A stretch of 50,308 bases of DNA from CAYUAI01 sp964442745 (GCA_964442745.1 CAYUAI010000024.1:1-50308); one strand, 5' to 3'. Shown: positions 1-8,976, counted from the first letter of the stretch. The notes: generated from the letters alone by a model not told the origin. A program made the numbers and translations.

Positions 1-384
1 TAACCAGAAGGGATGAAAATTAAATTGAAAGGCTATGAATTTAGAATTGCTGCTTCATCCGCGCTCGGCATCCGATTGTTGCGACGGAATAATAAATGAT
101 TCATTCCTTACCTTCCATGTTTGATAACTTGGCTTCTGACTCAAAAAACACCCGCATCGATCTTTTTTAAAGCACAAAATAATCAAAAATCCTACTTAAG
201 TATCCGCTTAGTTCATTTATTAAGCAAACACATACTCTGTTTTTTCCTGTTCAGCCCGCGTTCAGTCGATCCCTTATATCCTGCTAATTATCCAATCACA
301 CATAACCTTTAAGTTAGCCGGAGACTTTGATTGGAAGTGAAACCAAAGAGTATTTGCAATCTAATTTCAGAGAGGGAACCAATT

Positions 385-732
385 ATGATCAAAATAGTAA
401 GTTTGACTGGCGCTGCTTTAATACTAACTAGCATCTTATCGAGCAACAGCTATGCAAATCAAGAAGAAGGTCTTGCATTGGCGAAAACAAGTGGTTGTTT
501 AGCTTGCCATAGTATAGAGAAAAAAATAGTTGGCCCCGCCTGGAACGATGTAGCAGCGCGTTACAAAGATGATGCAAATGCTAAAGAAACTTTGATTTCA
601 AAAGTTAAAGTCGGTGGTAAAGGTAACTGGACAGAAGAGACGAAAGGTGTTCCCATGCCTCCTTACTCTCCCCGCGTAAGCGATGCCAACATCGAAAGCT
701 TAGTTGATTTTGTCCTTTCTTTGAACAAGTAA
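385..732 (+). CDS. Secreted class I cytochrome c (c551/c552-like)
   Basis: A 115-residue periplasmic electron carrier. Residues 1-24 form a typical Sec signal peptide (basic start, hydrophobic core, cleavage after NSYA). The mature part has one haem-attachment motif, CLACH (C38, C41, H42), and a probable axial methionine, M91, in VPMPPY. About 90 mature residues with one haem fit the small c551/c552 family. I chose the ATG at 385 because a purine-rich AGAGGGA sits just upstream and the signal peptide starts there; an in-frame upstream extension from 331 would bury the signal peptide. The gene stands alone, and nothing nearby identifies its redox partner. Confidence 0.9.
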   Translation: MIKIVSLTGAALILTSILSSNSYANQEEGLALAKTSGCLACHSIEKKIVGPAWNDVAARYKDDANAKETLISKVKVGGKGNWTEETKGVPMPPYSPRVSDANIESLVDFVLSLNK

Positions 733-776
733 TATTTATACTTCCATCCAACCTTAGTTTAACTCTGCATAAATTT

Positions 777-796
777 GGGCACCTCATTTGGTGCCC
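777..796 (+). terminator. Hairpin after the cytochrome c gene
   Basis: A perfect 7-bp stem, GGGCACC/GGTGCCC, with a 6-nt loop lies 45 bases after the cytochrome c stop. The 3' flank is C/T rich rather than a clean T run, so this is a terminator-like or transcript-stabilising hairpin rather than a textbook intrinsic terminator. Confidence 0.45.
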
Positions 797-894
797 ATCC
801 CCCTTACCATACTCCTTAGCGTCCGTTCGTTATCCCCTTAGCATCGCGAAATTGATCTATCCTATGAAAGGATAATATACTAAAGAGATATTTG

Positions 895-1026
895 GGAATA
901 AGGCTTTTATTAAAATACCCACCTGGCTGGTCTTTTTGCCCGTCTTTTCCACGGTCCCGTCGGTTACCTCGCTCACTAGGCGCCCCTCGGGACCGTGAAA
1001 ACAACAAACAAAAATCCAACGCAATA
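895..1026 (+). repeat. 132-bp structured repeat, copy A
   Basis: This intergenic block aligns without gaps to the reverse complement of 49209-49340 (copy B). The 60-base left flank matches at 45 of 60 positions, and the right flank is also clearly related. Its centre is a 48-nt hairpin (950-997) with a perfect 10-bp stem, CACGGTCCCG/CGGGACCGTG. An outer complementary pair, TTTTTG (933-938) and CAAAAA (1009-1014), sits at equal spacing on both sides. Three stem pairs change in a compensatory way between the copies. It could be a mobile palindromic repeat or an RNA. I do not recognise the family. It fills most of the cytochrome c to phoP gap. Confidence 0.7.
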
Positions 1027-1107
1027 TAGGTAATTTAATTTCAGCCTTATCCCTTACCCAATGACGCGGCCAGTCTTTAGTCTATCAAACAACATGGTGA
1101 ACAACAG

Positions 1108-1785
1108 GTGCGAATATTAGTGGTAGAAGATGAATTCACGTTAAGACAACAATTAGTGAATCGCTTGACAATGGTTGGTTATGCCGTTGATGACTGTGGC
1201 GAAGGGGAAGAAGCATTATACCTCGCTGCCGAAATCCCCTATGATCTTGCCATTGTCGATTTAGGTCTCCCTGGCTTACCAGGCATTGATTTGATACAAG
1301 AACTTCGCAAAAAAAAAGTGACATTTCCAATACTTATACTAACTGCTCGGGCAAAATGGCAAGAAAAAGTCGATGGTCTAGAAGCCGGTGCAGATGACTA
1401 CTTAACAAAACCCTTTCACATGGAAGAATTACTCGCCCGGATACGGGCACTACTGCGCCGCGCCGCCGGCTTGTCTTCCACGACCCTCGAATTTGGCGAA
1501 CTAAATATCGATACGTCCTCTCAAACCGTCAACGTCCAGCAACAACCTATCGAATTAACGGCGTTTGAATATAAAGTCCTCGAATATTTAGTGATGCACC
1601 CAGGAAAAGTTATATCAAAAACTGAGCTTACTGAACATATTTATGCCCAAGACTTTGACCGTGACAGTAACGTCATTGAAGTATTTATTCGGCGACTAAG
1701 AAAAAAACTCGACCCGGACAATCACATCAAGCCCATCGAAACCTTACGCGGCCGCGGCTATCGTTTTACCTTGGAAATGCAATAG
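1108..1785 (+). CDS. phoP: PhoP-like OmpR-family response regulator
   Basis: A 225-residue two-domain regulator. The receiver domain (about 1-118) shows the acidic pair E8/D9, the phospho-acceptor D51 in IVDLGLPG, and K101 in LTKPF. The C-terminal winged helix (about 125-222) is of OmpR/PhoB type, with RRLRKKL in the recognition helix and RGRGYRF in the wing. Overall it resembles PhoP (VVEDE, AIVDLGLP, LTAR-WQ-KV, LTAFEY). It starts with GTG at 1108; the nearby ATG at 1094 is out of frame. It is followed 148 bases later by a PhoQ-like kinase on the same strand, the usual partner order. The input signal (Mg2+, peptides or other) cannot be read from the sequence. Confidence 0.85.
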   Translation: MRILVVEDEFTLRQQLVNRLTMVGYAVDDCGEGEEALYLAAEIPYDLAIVDLGLPGLPGIDLIQELRKKKVTFPILILTARAKWQEKVDGLEAGADDYLTKPFHMEELLARIRALLRRAAGLSSTTLEFGELNIDTSSQTVNVQQQPIELTAFEYKVLEYLVMHPGKVISKTELTEHIYAQDFDRDSNVIEVFIRRLRKKLDPDNHIKPIETLRGRGYRFTLEMQ

Positions 1786-1933
1786 CAATTAGCTGTCATA
1801 CAAAGCCATCGATGAACCGCTCAGCCGATCAGGACAATCCACCTAAAAAATGCCAACTCATAGATATAACACAGAAAAAACAATTACTTACACAGCGAAA
1901 GCTAGCACCCCCTCCCTCACGTAACTATTCACT

Positions 1934-3271
1934 ATGTCGCTCTTACTTCGTCTTTTTATCGCCGCCAGTATCGTACTCGCCGCCTTTTTAGGGTTAACTG
2001 GATATTTACTTGATCAATCCTTCCAAGAAAGTGCTCAAACCGCCACTCGTGATCGATTACAGGGCCATCTGTACACCCTCATCGCCTTCGCAGAAATCAC
2101 ACCTTCTGGCACCATCGTCATGCCAAAACTCCAACGAGAAGAGCGATTCAATCAAGTCAACTCAGGACTATACGCCCAGATACTCCGAGATGATGGTGAA
2201 GACTTATGGCTATCCATTTCATCAAAATATAAAAACTTACCTAAAATATTTGGCCTTGATCGAGCCCAGCACTACTTTGATAAAAGCTATGTGGATGATG
2301 AAGAAGTTTTCGTGTTTGCTTTTGGGGTTTCTTGGGACCCCGGCAATCCCAATCAAATCTATACCTTCAATGTCATTGAAAATCTCAGCTCATATCATGA
2401 AGAAATTAAAAAATTCAGAAAGCAATTGTGGTTTGGATTGAGCAGTGTTGCATTTTTTTTACTCATTGTACAAACCCTCACCTTGCATTGGGGATTGTCA
2501 CCGCTCAGAAAGTCAGCATCACAGATAAAACGTATTGAACAAGGACAACAAGAACTCATTCGCGGTCACTACCCTGCAGAGCTGCGCAGCTTAACCGATA
2601 ATCTCAATCAATTACTGTCCAGCAGTAAAGAACAACGAGAGCGTTATCGCCATTCACTCGGTGATTTAGCGCATAGCCTAAGAACACCGCTCACGTTGTT
2701 ACAAAATTCCATGGAAACCGAAACTGATTGCCACGAACTTCGTTTATTAACCGCTGAACAAATTGAGCGAATGCGGCAAATCACAGACTACCAACTGCAG
2801 CGTGCCGCGACATCGGGCAGCAAACCCTTAGCTAAGCCTATACAAATATACCCAATTGCCGAAAAAATATCCCACAGCTTGGCAAAAATTTACCAAGAAA
2901 AAAAAATTGTCTTTATTTTACAGATTCCCCAATCATCAGAGTTTTATGGCGATCAAGGAGATTTATATGAAGTCCTTGGCAATCTATTGGATAATGCCGC
3001 CAAATGGTGTAACCAGAAAGTATCCATTACCATCGAAACACACCAAGACAACCACAAAGCGAATCACATATGCATCGAAGATGATGGACCAGGCATTGAC
3101 AAAAGCTTACAAGAAGAAATTATTAAACGCGGTGTCAAAAGTACTGGTCCAGCAGGGGGCAGCGGTATCGGACTCGCGATTGTGCAAGATATAATTAAAG
3201 TCTACCAAGGACAATTCCAGGTTAGCTCAAGCAAACTAGGTGGTGCCGCATTTATTATACAGCTTCCCTGA
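1934..3271 (+). CDS. phoQ: PhoQ-like sensor histidine kinase
   Basis: A 445-residue inner-membrane kinase. Two membrane segments (about 5-24 and 166-184) flank a periplasmic sensor of about 140 residues. The H-box is LAHSLRTPLT with the phospho-accepting H247. The N-box is LGNLLDNAAKW, followed by G1 (EDDGPGI) and G2 (GGSGIGLAIV). The HSL-TPL H-box and the short dimerisation linker fit the PhoQ branch of HisKA kinases. The sensor region has several acidic residues (EDLW, DDEEV), reminiscent of the PhoQ acidic surface, but I cannot show cation sensing. It is probably co-transcribed with the upstream regulator. The symbol is given by family resemblance. Confidence 0.82.
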   Translation: MSLLLRLFIAASIVLAAFLGLTGYLLDQSFQESAQTATRDRLQGHLYTLIAFAEITPSGTIVMPKLQREERFNQVNSGLYAQILRDDGEDLWLSISSKYKNLPKIFGLDRAQHYFDKSYVDDEEVFVFAFGVSWDPGNPNQIYTFNVIENLSSYHEEIKKFRKQLWFGLSSVAFFLLIVQTLTLHWGLSPLRKSASQIKRIEQGQQELIRGHYPAELRSLTDNLNQLLSSSKEQRERYRHSLGDLAHSLRTPLTLLQNSMETETDCHELRLLTAEQIERMRQITDYQLQRAATSGSKPLAKPIQIYPIAEKISHSLAKIYQEKKIVFILQIPQSSEFYGDQGDLYEVLGNLLDNAAKWCNQKVSITIETHQDNHKANHICIEDDGPGIDKSLQEEIIKRGVKSTGPAGGSGIGLAIVQDIIKVYQGQFQVSSSKLGGAAFIIQLP

Positions 3272-3671
3272 GATTCATCGCGAGGAAAAGACCTGGTTTA
3301 GACAGAACAATTTTACCTAAAGGGACCATATATCCCAAATCCTAAGGGTTCGACAAGCCCATTAATAACAAAAATCACGCAACATGATGACCGCCTCGCT
3401 ATCAACCTATAAATTTCGTATCACCTGCCGTTAATCGATCACCCATCGCAAAATTATCAACGCCCATTTCTGCCGGTTTGTACAATGAACTCGATCAAAC
3501 CTGAACGAGATCCATACCGTTATCAAAAACAAGTATTGCTTAGTTGTGCAATCATCACTGCAACAACTACACTTAATAGAATTTAGTTAGATAAAATTTC
3601 CATGTGCAAAAAAATCTGTTAGTATTTTCTCACACCATTAATTTTTATCTGTAAAAAAAGGAAACTCCGCA
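3272..3671. other. Intergenic region before the H1-like gene
   Basis: Four hundred bases without a convincing ORF, tRNA or strong hairpin. The last 100 bases are AT-rich and should hold the promoter of the downstream basic-protein gene, but no clear -35/-10 pair can be chosen. Nothing else is recognised. Confidence 0.4.
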
Positions 3672-4478
3672 ATGGCAACAAGACCCGCAAGCAAAAAAAC
3701 CAGTACTCAACCAACTGTATCAAAACAAATCATCGCTGCAGTTTCTGGCGATACCAAAGCCCAGCAACTGCTACAAAAAAATATCAATCAAGCCACCGCA
3801 GCAAAAAACAAAATAGAGGATAAACTAACAAAATCTTTGAGAATCGTTATCGACAAACAAAAAGCATTAGAAAAAGCGACCAAAATCGCGGCAAGCAGAA
3901 AAACAGCAGCCACGGCTAACGCAAAAAAGAAAACAACAGAAGCCCTAAAAAAAGCAAAAACCCTCGTCACTGAGAATAAAGCAAGCATGGCTGTGGCAAC
4001 AAAGCAAGTCAAAGAGACAGAAAATTCGCTCAAAGAAAATAACAAACGGCAAACAGCTAGAGATCAAGCATTGATAAAGTTTTTAGCTCAATGGGATAAA
4101 GAATACGACAAAAAAATAGCAAGCCAACCAAAGAGACAAACAAGCACTAAAGCCAAACCCGCCGCGAAAAAACCTCTGCAAGCAAAAACAGCGACAGTAA
4201 AAACCACACCAACAAAAGCAAAGACAACAAAAGCAACCACTAAAAAAGGACCGGCCAAAACCATCGCTAAAAAGACAACGAAGCCAGCCACCGCCGCTAA
4301 ACCTGCCACAGTCAAGTCGAGCAATGCCACCAAAGCTAGCAAACCACAGCTAAAAAAGGAAAAATCAACGGAAGCCGTGAAGATGAAAACCGAGATCCAA
4401 CCACCGATTCAATCTTCGCTTCCCATACCGGCGGTAAATAACACGCAAAATGGAGAAAATTTACGTCCGGAGAGTTAA
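3672..4478 (+). CDS. Histone H1/AlgP-like basic repeat protein
   Basis: A 268-residue, extremely Lys/Ala/Thr-rich protein. Residues 15-145 look like a long coiled coil (repeated AKNKIEDKLTKSL, EKATKIAASRK, TKQVKETENSLKENNK patterns). Residues 148-245 are a disordered tail with many TKA, AKK and KPA units, as in bacterial H1-like proteins and Pseudomonas AlgP. The tail presumably neutralises DNA charge and may condense DNA or alter promoter architecture. No enzyme motif is present. An AAGGAAAC ribosome site lies a few bases before the ATG. Low-complexity tails vary in repeat number, so its length may differ between strains. Function is inferred from composition only. Confidence 0.75.
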   Translation: MATRPASKKTSTQPTVSKQIIAAVSGDTKAQQLLQKNINQATAAKNKIEDKLTKSLRIVIDKQKALEKATKIAASRKTAATANAKKKTTEALKKAKTLVTENKASMAVATKQVKETENSLKENNKRQTARDQALIKFLAQWDKEYDKKIASQPKRQTSTKAKPAAKKPLQAKTATVKTTPTKAKTTKATTKKGPAKTIAKKTTKPATAAKPATVKSSNATKASKPQLKKEKSTEAVKMKTEIQPPIQSSLPIPAVNNTQNGENLRPES

Positions 4479-4554
4479 GTCATATTGATCCTTTGTTGTG
4501 AGCACAACCGACCACTGAAACTGCCCAACCTATAAGGTTTAGAGAAATAAATAT

Positions 4555-4680
4555 GATCCCAGTCTGCCCTCTCGTATCGAGAGCATAGCGCTCGCTTGAC
4601 TGACGAGACAGACTGTTTTACAACGAAAACACGGATAGAAAATCACCGCCGAGTTGTTTCACAAGGTGGTGGTTTTTTTA
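4555..4680 (+). ncRNA. Candidate small RNA with multi-stem fold and terminator
   Basis: There is no family match, but the structure is clear. An outer stem CAGTCTG (4560-4566)/CAGACTG (4609-4615) encloses a 6-bp hairpin CTCTCG-tat-CGAGAG (4569-4583) and a possible GCTCG/CGAG stem. About 30 bases later comes a CACCGCC/GGTGGTG hairpin followed by seven T's (about 4645-4680), an intrinsic terminator on the plus strand. The overlapping 62-residue ORF from 4596 has a composition unlike a protein and runs into a MITE. An orphan leader or attenuator is the other possibility, but no gene follows. Confidence 0.4.
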
Positions 4681-4723
4681 TTTCCAAACAAACATCAGAA
4701 GTCAAAAAATACATTAAAAATCA

Positions 4724-4807
4724 GGCTCAATATGGACTCCAGGGTTGTGAAAAAATTAGCTCGTTGACTCAAATCGCCAAATAAGACCCCGGAATCCATA
4801 TTGAACC
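4724..4807. mobile_element. 84-bp MITE with 23-bp inverted ends and 8-bp duplication
   Basis: The left end GGCTCAATATGGACTCCAGG and the right end (reverse complement GGTTCAATATGGATTCCGGG) are imperfect terminal inverted repeats of about 23 bp. The element is flanked on both sides by the identical octamer AAAAATCA (4716-4723 and 4808-4815), a perfect target-site duplication. It has no room for a transposase, so it is non-autonomous. A third related end lies at 17188. GG-CC ends with 8-bp duplications occur in several IS families, for example ISL3-like; the parent element is not in the window. Confidence 0.82.
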
Positions 4808-4880
4808 AAAAATCAAAAGAATAACACTATTGCTGTATCCTCTCTAAGTTCTGCCTCTTATTAATAGCACGATCGCCGAG

Positions 4881-4914
4881 TAGGGTGGATTAAGCGCGGC
4901 GAATCCACCCTACC
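4881..4914. repeat. Palindromic GTGGATTAAGCG..CGAATCCAC repeat
   Basis: A near-perfect palindrome with arms TAGGGTGGATT and AATCCACCCTA around AAGCGCGGCG. The same core occurs at 35092-35115, 42401-42428 and, inverted, at 42469-42497 and about 47472-47500, where it sits inside a larger MITE-like element. Here it stands alone between non-coding sequences. Confidence 0.75.
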
Positions 4915-5510
4915 CTATTCTCACCTGCACATTAAACGCTGGATTAGATGCTTAATTTAACTACCTAGCTATAGTAATCAGTAAATGCATAGAACAAATG
5001 AACGTGCCGCCTCTTCTGGCTAACACTCTGGTCTTCAATTTTGCGATTAATCGCATGTACCCTATTATACGCTACGGCTTTGCTTGCCCGAAAACAAAAT
5101 CATGAATTCCTCTTCCACTGGCGCTTATTGTCTTTTTTTTTCACGACCATCGGACATCAGAAACCTATTCATTATTTCTGATATTATTTTCATTGACGGG
5201 GCAATTGGTTTAGAAATGATCGAAAGTTATATCGCTGAGGCAGGTTTAGCGGAGCATCGACCTTCCATATAAGCCGATCGGCAAAACATCATATAGGATG
5301 GGAAAATATAATTGAAATTAAAATTCAAGAAGGCTTATTTATTGTGCAATTGACTACCTCACATTGTTCGCAAGCAATCTCCATCGCCTAATATGCACAA
5401 AAATAAACCTTCTCATCATAAGCATAAATCCATGACTCATCACCACCAGACTCCATTTTCAACCGCTTGTTGATAAATTTGCTATCACGTATGAAAATAG
5501 AAAAATTATA
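4915..5510. other. Gene-poor AT-rich stretch
   Basis: About 600 bases with no supported gene. A 62-codon ORF at 5084-5272 has no clear ribosome site and no family resemblance. Its last third (GAIGLEMIESYIAEAGLAEH) looks protein-like, so it could be a gene remnant. Nothing else is recognised. Confidence 0.35.
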
Positions 5511-5723
5511 TTAATTCCAGTCTTCGCCAGTGAAATCATGAAATTCATCTAAAGCATAAAGATCATCACCAAAGGCCGCTTTACAGTGCGTAAAAATCTC
5601 CATCTGAAGCATCGCATCGTCGTTTGCAAAATCATCATCCAGCGTCGTAGTAAAATCATCCATATCAAATGGCTGAGCGGGAAAAATTTCATTGGATTCA
5701 TGTGAATTATGGCTTCTATTCAT
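5511..5723 (-). CDS. Small acidic hypothetical protein
   Basis: A 70-residue protein very rich in Asp/Glu (MDDFTTTLDDDFANDD, DLYALDEFHDFTGEDWN) with one Cys and no signal peptide or membrane segment. I do not recognise a family. It is supported as a gene by a good AGGAG ribosome site six to seven bases before its ATG. Its composition is stable throughout, unlike random intergenic ORFs. Downstream is intergenic DNA and upstream is the nfeD gene on the same strand, about 275 bases away, so it may have its own promoter. Confidence 0.5.
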   Translation of the reverse strand: MNRSHNSHESNEIFPAQPFDMDDFTTTLDDDFANDDAMLQMEIFTHCKAAFGDDLYALDEFHDFTGEDWN

Positions 5724-5997
5724 GGTATTGCTCCTGATTTAATCTTACTGTTAATCGATTGTTAGATATATTTTTATTTAACCAAAGATAACCAAGAACA
5801 AGGTGTGAACTAGGCCACACAACCAAAAATTTATTTTACTCAGCAATACCAGAGCAACTCAATCACATACTCCGTTTCCGATCACTCAGAGTTGAGTTAG
5901 ACTGAAACAACTCAATAACGCCAAACCAAAAGAACCATTCAATGTAATCTTGAAGAAACGGTGATTGGAGATCAATCACGGCTAAAAGAAACGAAGA

Positions 5998-6465
5998 TTA
6001 AATCTTCCTATCATGAAACTCTTCCGATGCTGGCGTCAAAGGGTATACAACTAAAATGTCTCCATCGGTACCAACCACTCTAACCTTAGTACCCACTTTC
6101 ATTTCAGGCCCTTTCAGCATGTGAATTTCACCGTCGAGTTCAATTTCGGAAAAACCATTGATCATTGCCGAAGTCAGTACCAGCTCATTACCTAAATAAT
6201 TTGTCAAAGTCTCTGCGTCAGTAGCACCTGCGAGCATTTGTTTTTTCTTTAAAAATGCGGATAAGGGTAAGAAAATAATAGTCGTAATGGTTCCAAACAG
6301 AACTAACTGAAGCCCCCAAGCCATCTCTGGATTTGCCCAGGCAACCCCACCGGTGATTAAGCTGCCCAGCGTCATCGCGGCAAATAAACCAGAAGGGGCA
6401 AGCGCCTCAATTACCATAAAAATTAGCGTGAACACCCACCAATGCCAGAATAATAATTTGAACAT
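5998..6465 (-). CDS. NfeD-family membrane protein (short form)
   Basis: A 155-residue protein. The N-terminal two thirds holds hydrophobic segments (about 5-25, 27-46 and 52-72), followed by a soluble C-terminal OB-fold domain (about 85-150; LVLTSAMINGFSEIELDGE, VGTKVRVVGTDGDILVVYP). This is the layout of short NfeD (NfeD1b-like) proteins, which normally pair with an SPFH/stomatin protease partner. No SPFH gene is adjacent, so this is an orphan here. The start is the ATG at 6465, preceded by AGGTAG. The role in membrane-domain quality control is inferred from the family. Confidence 0.8.
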   Translation of the reverse strand: MFKLLFWHWWVFTLIFMVIEALAPSGLFAAMTLGSLITGGVAWANPEMAWGLQLVLFGTITTIIFLPLSAFLKKKQMLAGATDAETLTNYLGNELVLTSAMINGFSEIELDGEIHMLKGPEMKVGTKVRVVGTDGDILVVYPLTPASEEFHDRKI

Positions 6466-6639
6466 TTTCTACCTAATTTCACATTTAACAAGCTGAAGAT
6501 AATATAAACAATCGGATACCAACACAAGCTATCATTTCTTTATGATTAAATATTCCGACAAAAAATGATACGCTACTGCCAATATTCTGGGCAATATACA
6601 ACATACCATCTTTCCCATTTGAGTTAAAAATAATCAAAT

Positions 6640-8970
6640 ATGAAAATAAATCCGCCAATCCGTCGATTTACCTACTTTTTGCTCATGACGCTTTTTGTAA
6701 CTCAACCGCTCTTCGCCGCGCCACCCTGGCAACTACAAGGCCAAGTCCTGGAACAAGGCCGTGGTGCTCCCATTGCCGGGGTTAGTGTGCATATCGCCAA
6801 CAGCGATGCTCTGCCTACCACGAGCAATGAACAGGGCATTTTCCAACTAACCATTCACCAGACGACACCCTTTCGATTAAGCTTCCGCCATAATGAATAT
6901 CAACAATTGGAATCTGAAAAAATTACCCTCGACGATAAAATCAATAACGACTTTACTTTTTACCTAGCCAACGTACTAACTTTGCCAGAAATCGCCATTG
7001 AAGCCACCGCAGAAATGGATACGGTGGCCAGTCGCACCATTGTCACCGGTAAAGAACTTGAACAAATTCCAGGCGGCGGCGGTGATCCGTTTGCCGCCTT
7101 GAGAGTATTGCCAGGCATCACCACGGCAAACGATGCAGAACCGACGATTGCCATACGCGGTTCAGGCCCTCAAGACAATATGACGCTAGTTGATTTTGTT
7201 AACATCGGTTATTTGTTTCATGGGTTTCCATTAACCAGCGTACTGCGCAGCGACTTAGTGGAAAGCTTTGATTTATATGCAGCCGCCTTCGGACCGGAAT
7301 ACGGCGATGCCATTGGCGCCGCCATTGATGTCAAACAACGAGACCCTCGCGAAGATCGCTTTGGGGTCGTATTTAACGTGAGTTTCATTAGTAGCGATTT
7401 TCTGATTGAAGGTCCGGTGACTGAAAACAGCTCATTTTATTTAGCCGCACGCCGCAGTTATATCGATTTAATTTTACCCGATGATGCGCTGGATAATGAT
7501 GACGTTGAAATCAAAGAAATCCCCGTCTTTAGTGATTATCAAGGCAAATATGTTTGGCGGGTAAATCCAATGAATACCTTACGGCTACAACTGCTTGGCG
7601 CCACCGACAGCATTAAACTCAATTTCCCTAAAGATTCTGATGAAGTGAAAAAAAATCCCGACTTACTTGGTCAAACCAGCGTCGCCGTTAACTTCCATAG
7701 CCAAGCGTTGGTATTAGATTCCGATATCAGCGATCAATGGACCAATAAATTTGCCATTGATCATTTAGTGGAAAATCAAAAAACACGCACCGGAGAAATC
7801 AATAATGCGAATGCCGGCGAAGCAAATGTCACAATCGAAAGTTTTACCGCGCGTGAAGAGCTCACCTGGTATCCCGACGCACCTCACCAAATCACCTTCG
7901 GCGCCGCGCTGAGTAAGCTGAATGTGGACCTTGATCTAGACATCAAAGACGCCATCTGCACGGAATTTGATCCCGAATGTGATTACAATAGCGCAGAGCG
8001 CCAGCAGCTGAAAGAAGACTTTCCTATTTTAGCCTGGTATCTATCTCTGCGTGACCAATGGCGTATTTCTCCACAAATCACGTTGAGTTTAGGTGCTCGT
8101 TACGCGGGCGATGACTATTTAAATGAAACCTATTTGGAACCCCGCTTAGGATTGGAATGGCACTACTCAAGTCATACCATTTTCAACGCGGGATGGGGTA
8201 AATTTCACCAATTCCCTCAAGGCGCGCAAGTCGTAAAAACCATTGGTAATCCCGATCTCGCCAATTTAAAAGCCAAACATAGCGTATTAGGGGTTGAGCA
8301 TTTCATCAACACCGACTGGAGCATCAAGCTGGAAAGTTATTATAAAACCTTTGATGACTTAGTCGTATCTACGGCAACGGAAGAAGAACCGCCTTTTGCT
8401 AACCTCGGCTCAGGCAAAGCGTATGGCCTGGAACTTTTGGTAAAAAAAGACTTACTTAATCGATTATCGGGCTGGTTATCGTTAACTTATTCAAAAAGTC
8501 AACGCACCAATCAGTTAACCAATGAAACCTTTCCCTACCAACTTGACAAACCCATTATGGCCAACCTCGTCGCGATTTATAAATTGTCCAACCGTTGGAC
8601 ACTCAGTAGTCGCTTTACTTTTACTAGTGGCGGCGCTTATACGCCCGTAGTGAACCGTCGAGAAGAACAAGTCAAAGACCGCGAGGGTAATCCTGCCACC
8701 GACCAAAACGATAATCCTATCACGCGCTTTCGACCTGTTTTCGGTGAATTCAATTCTGATCGTTTACCCAATTATCATCGGCTCGATGTCCGGGTAGATT
8801 ATGACTTAAAACTCAAAAACCAACAAAAAATGGAAATCTACCTGGAAATCATGAACCTTTATAATCGAGAAAATATCAGCGGGTATTCATGGAATCCAGA
8901 AATCACGGAGAGAAAACCCCAAACGCAACTCGGCACCCTCCCTTTTATCGGTTTTCGTTATGCCTGGTAA
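6640..8970 (+). CDS. TonB-dependent outer-membrane receptor with N-terminal regulatory-like domain
   Basis: A 776-residue receptor. The signal peptide ends near LFAAPPW (about residue 27). Residues 32-110 form a carboxypeptidase-regulatory-like beta domain (LQGQVLEQGRGAPIAGVSVHI, SNEQGIFQL), as in receptors that take up glycans or other large substrates. The plug domain follows (about 115-250), with ELEQIPGGGGDPFAALRVLPGI, IAIRGSGPQDN and FGPEYGDAIGAAIDV. The rest is a 22-strand-type barrel ending in an aromatic C-terminus (FIGFRYAW). No Fur-like box or adjacent ExbBD/TonB is seen. The downstream glycogen genes do not prove a glucan substrate. It is followed after six bases by a small GTG ORF. 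Confidence 0.9.
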   Translation: MKINPPIRRFTYFLLMTLFVTQPLFAAPPWQLQGQVLEQGRGAPIAGVSVHIANSDALPTTSNEQGIFQLTIHQTTPFRLSFRHNEYQQLESEKITLDDKINNDFTFYLANVLTLPEIAIEATAEMDTVASRTIVTGKELEQIPGGGGDPFAALRVLPGITTANDAEPTIAIRGSGPQDNMTLVDFVNIGYLFHGFPLTSVLRSDLVESFDLYAAAFGPEYGDAIGAAIDVKQRDPREDRFGVVFNVSFISSDFLIEGPVTENSSFYLAARRSYIDLILPDDALDNDDVEIKEIPVFSDYQGKYVWRVNPMNTLRLQLLGATDSIKLNFPKDSDEVKKNPDLLGQTSVAVNFHSQALVLDSDISDQWTNKFAIDHLVENQKTRTGEINNANAGEANVTIESFTAREELTWYPDAPHQITFGAALSKLNVDLDLDIKDAICTEFDPECDYNSAERQQLKEDFPILAWYLSLRDQWRISPQITLSLGARYAGDDYLNETYLEPRLGLEWHYSSHTIFNAGWGKFHQFPQGAQVVKTIGNPDLANLKAKHSVLGVEHFINTDWSIKLESYYKTFDDLVVSTATEEEPPFANLGSGKAYGLELLVKKDLLNRLSGWLSLTYSKSQRTNQLTNETFPYQLDKPIMANLVAIYKLSNRWTLSSRFTFTSGGAYTPVVNRREEQVKDREGNPATDQNDNPITRFRPVFGEFNSDRLPNYHRLDVRVDYDLKLKNQQKMEIYLEIMNLYNRENISGYSWNPEITERKPQTQLGTLPFIGFRYAW

Positions 8971-8976
8971 ACAATC

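Noticed and set aside
13..99. A 28-codon frame (MKIKLKGYEFRIAASSALG...) at the left edge
   Set aside because: It looks protein-like but is preceded in frame by a stop at positions 1-3, so it cannot be the tail of an open upstream gene in this frame, and it is too short to support alone. It may be the end of a frameshifted gene outside the window.
950..997. Integron attC site
   Set aside because: The hairpin lacks the RYYYAAC/GTTRRRY core sites, and no integrase or cassette array is present.
816..1019. 67-codon minus-strand ORF rich in Arg/Gly
   Set aside because: It lies on the palindromic 132-bp repeat; the corresponding frame is not kept in copy B.
4596..4784. 62-codon plus-strand ORF
   Set aside because: It spans the candidate terminator and enters the 84-bp MITE; composition and context do not support a gene.
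4860..4914. CRISPR-like repeat
   Set aside because: The palindromic GTGGATTAAGCG unit occurs as scattered single or paired copies without regular spacers or cas genes.
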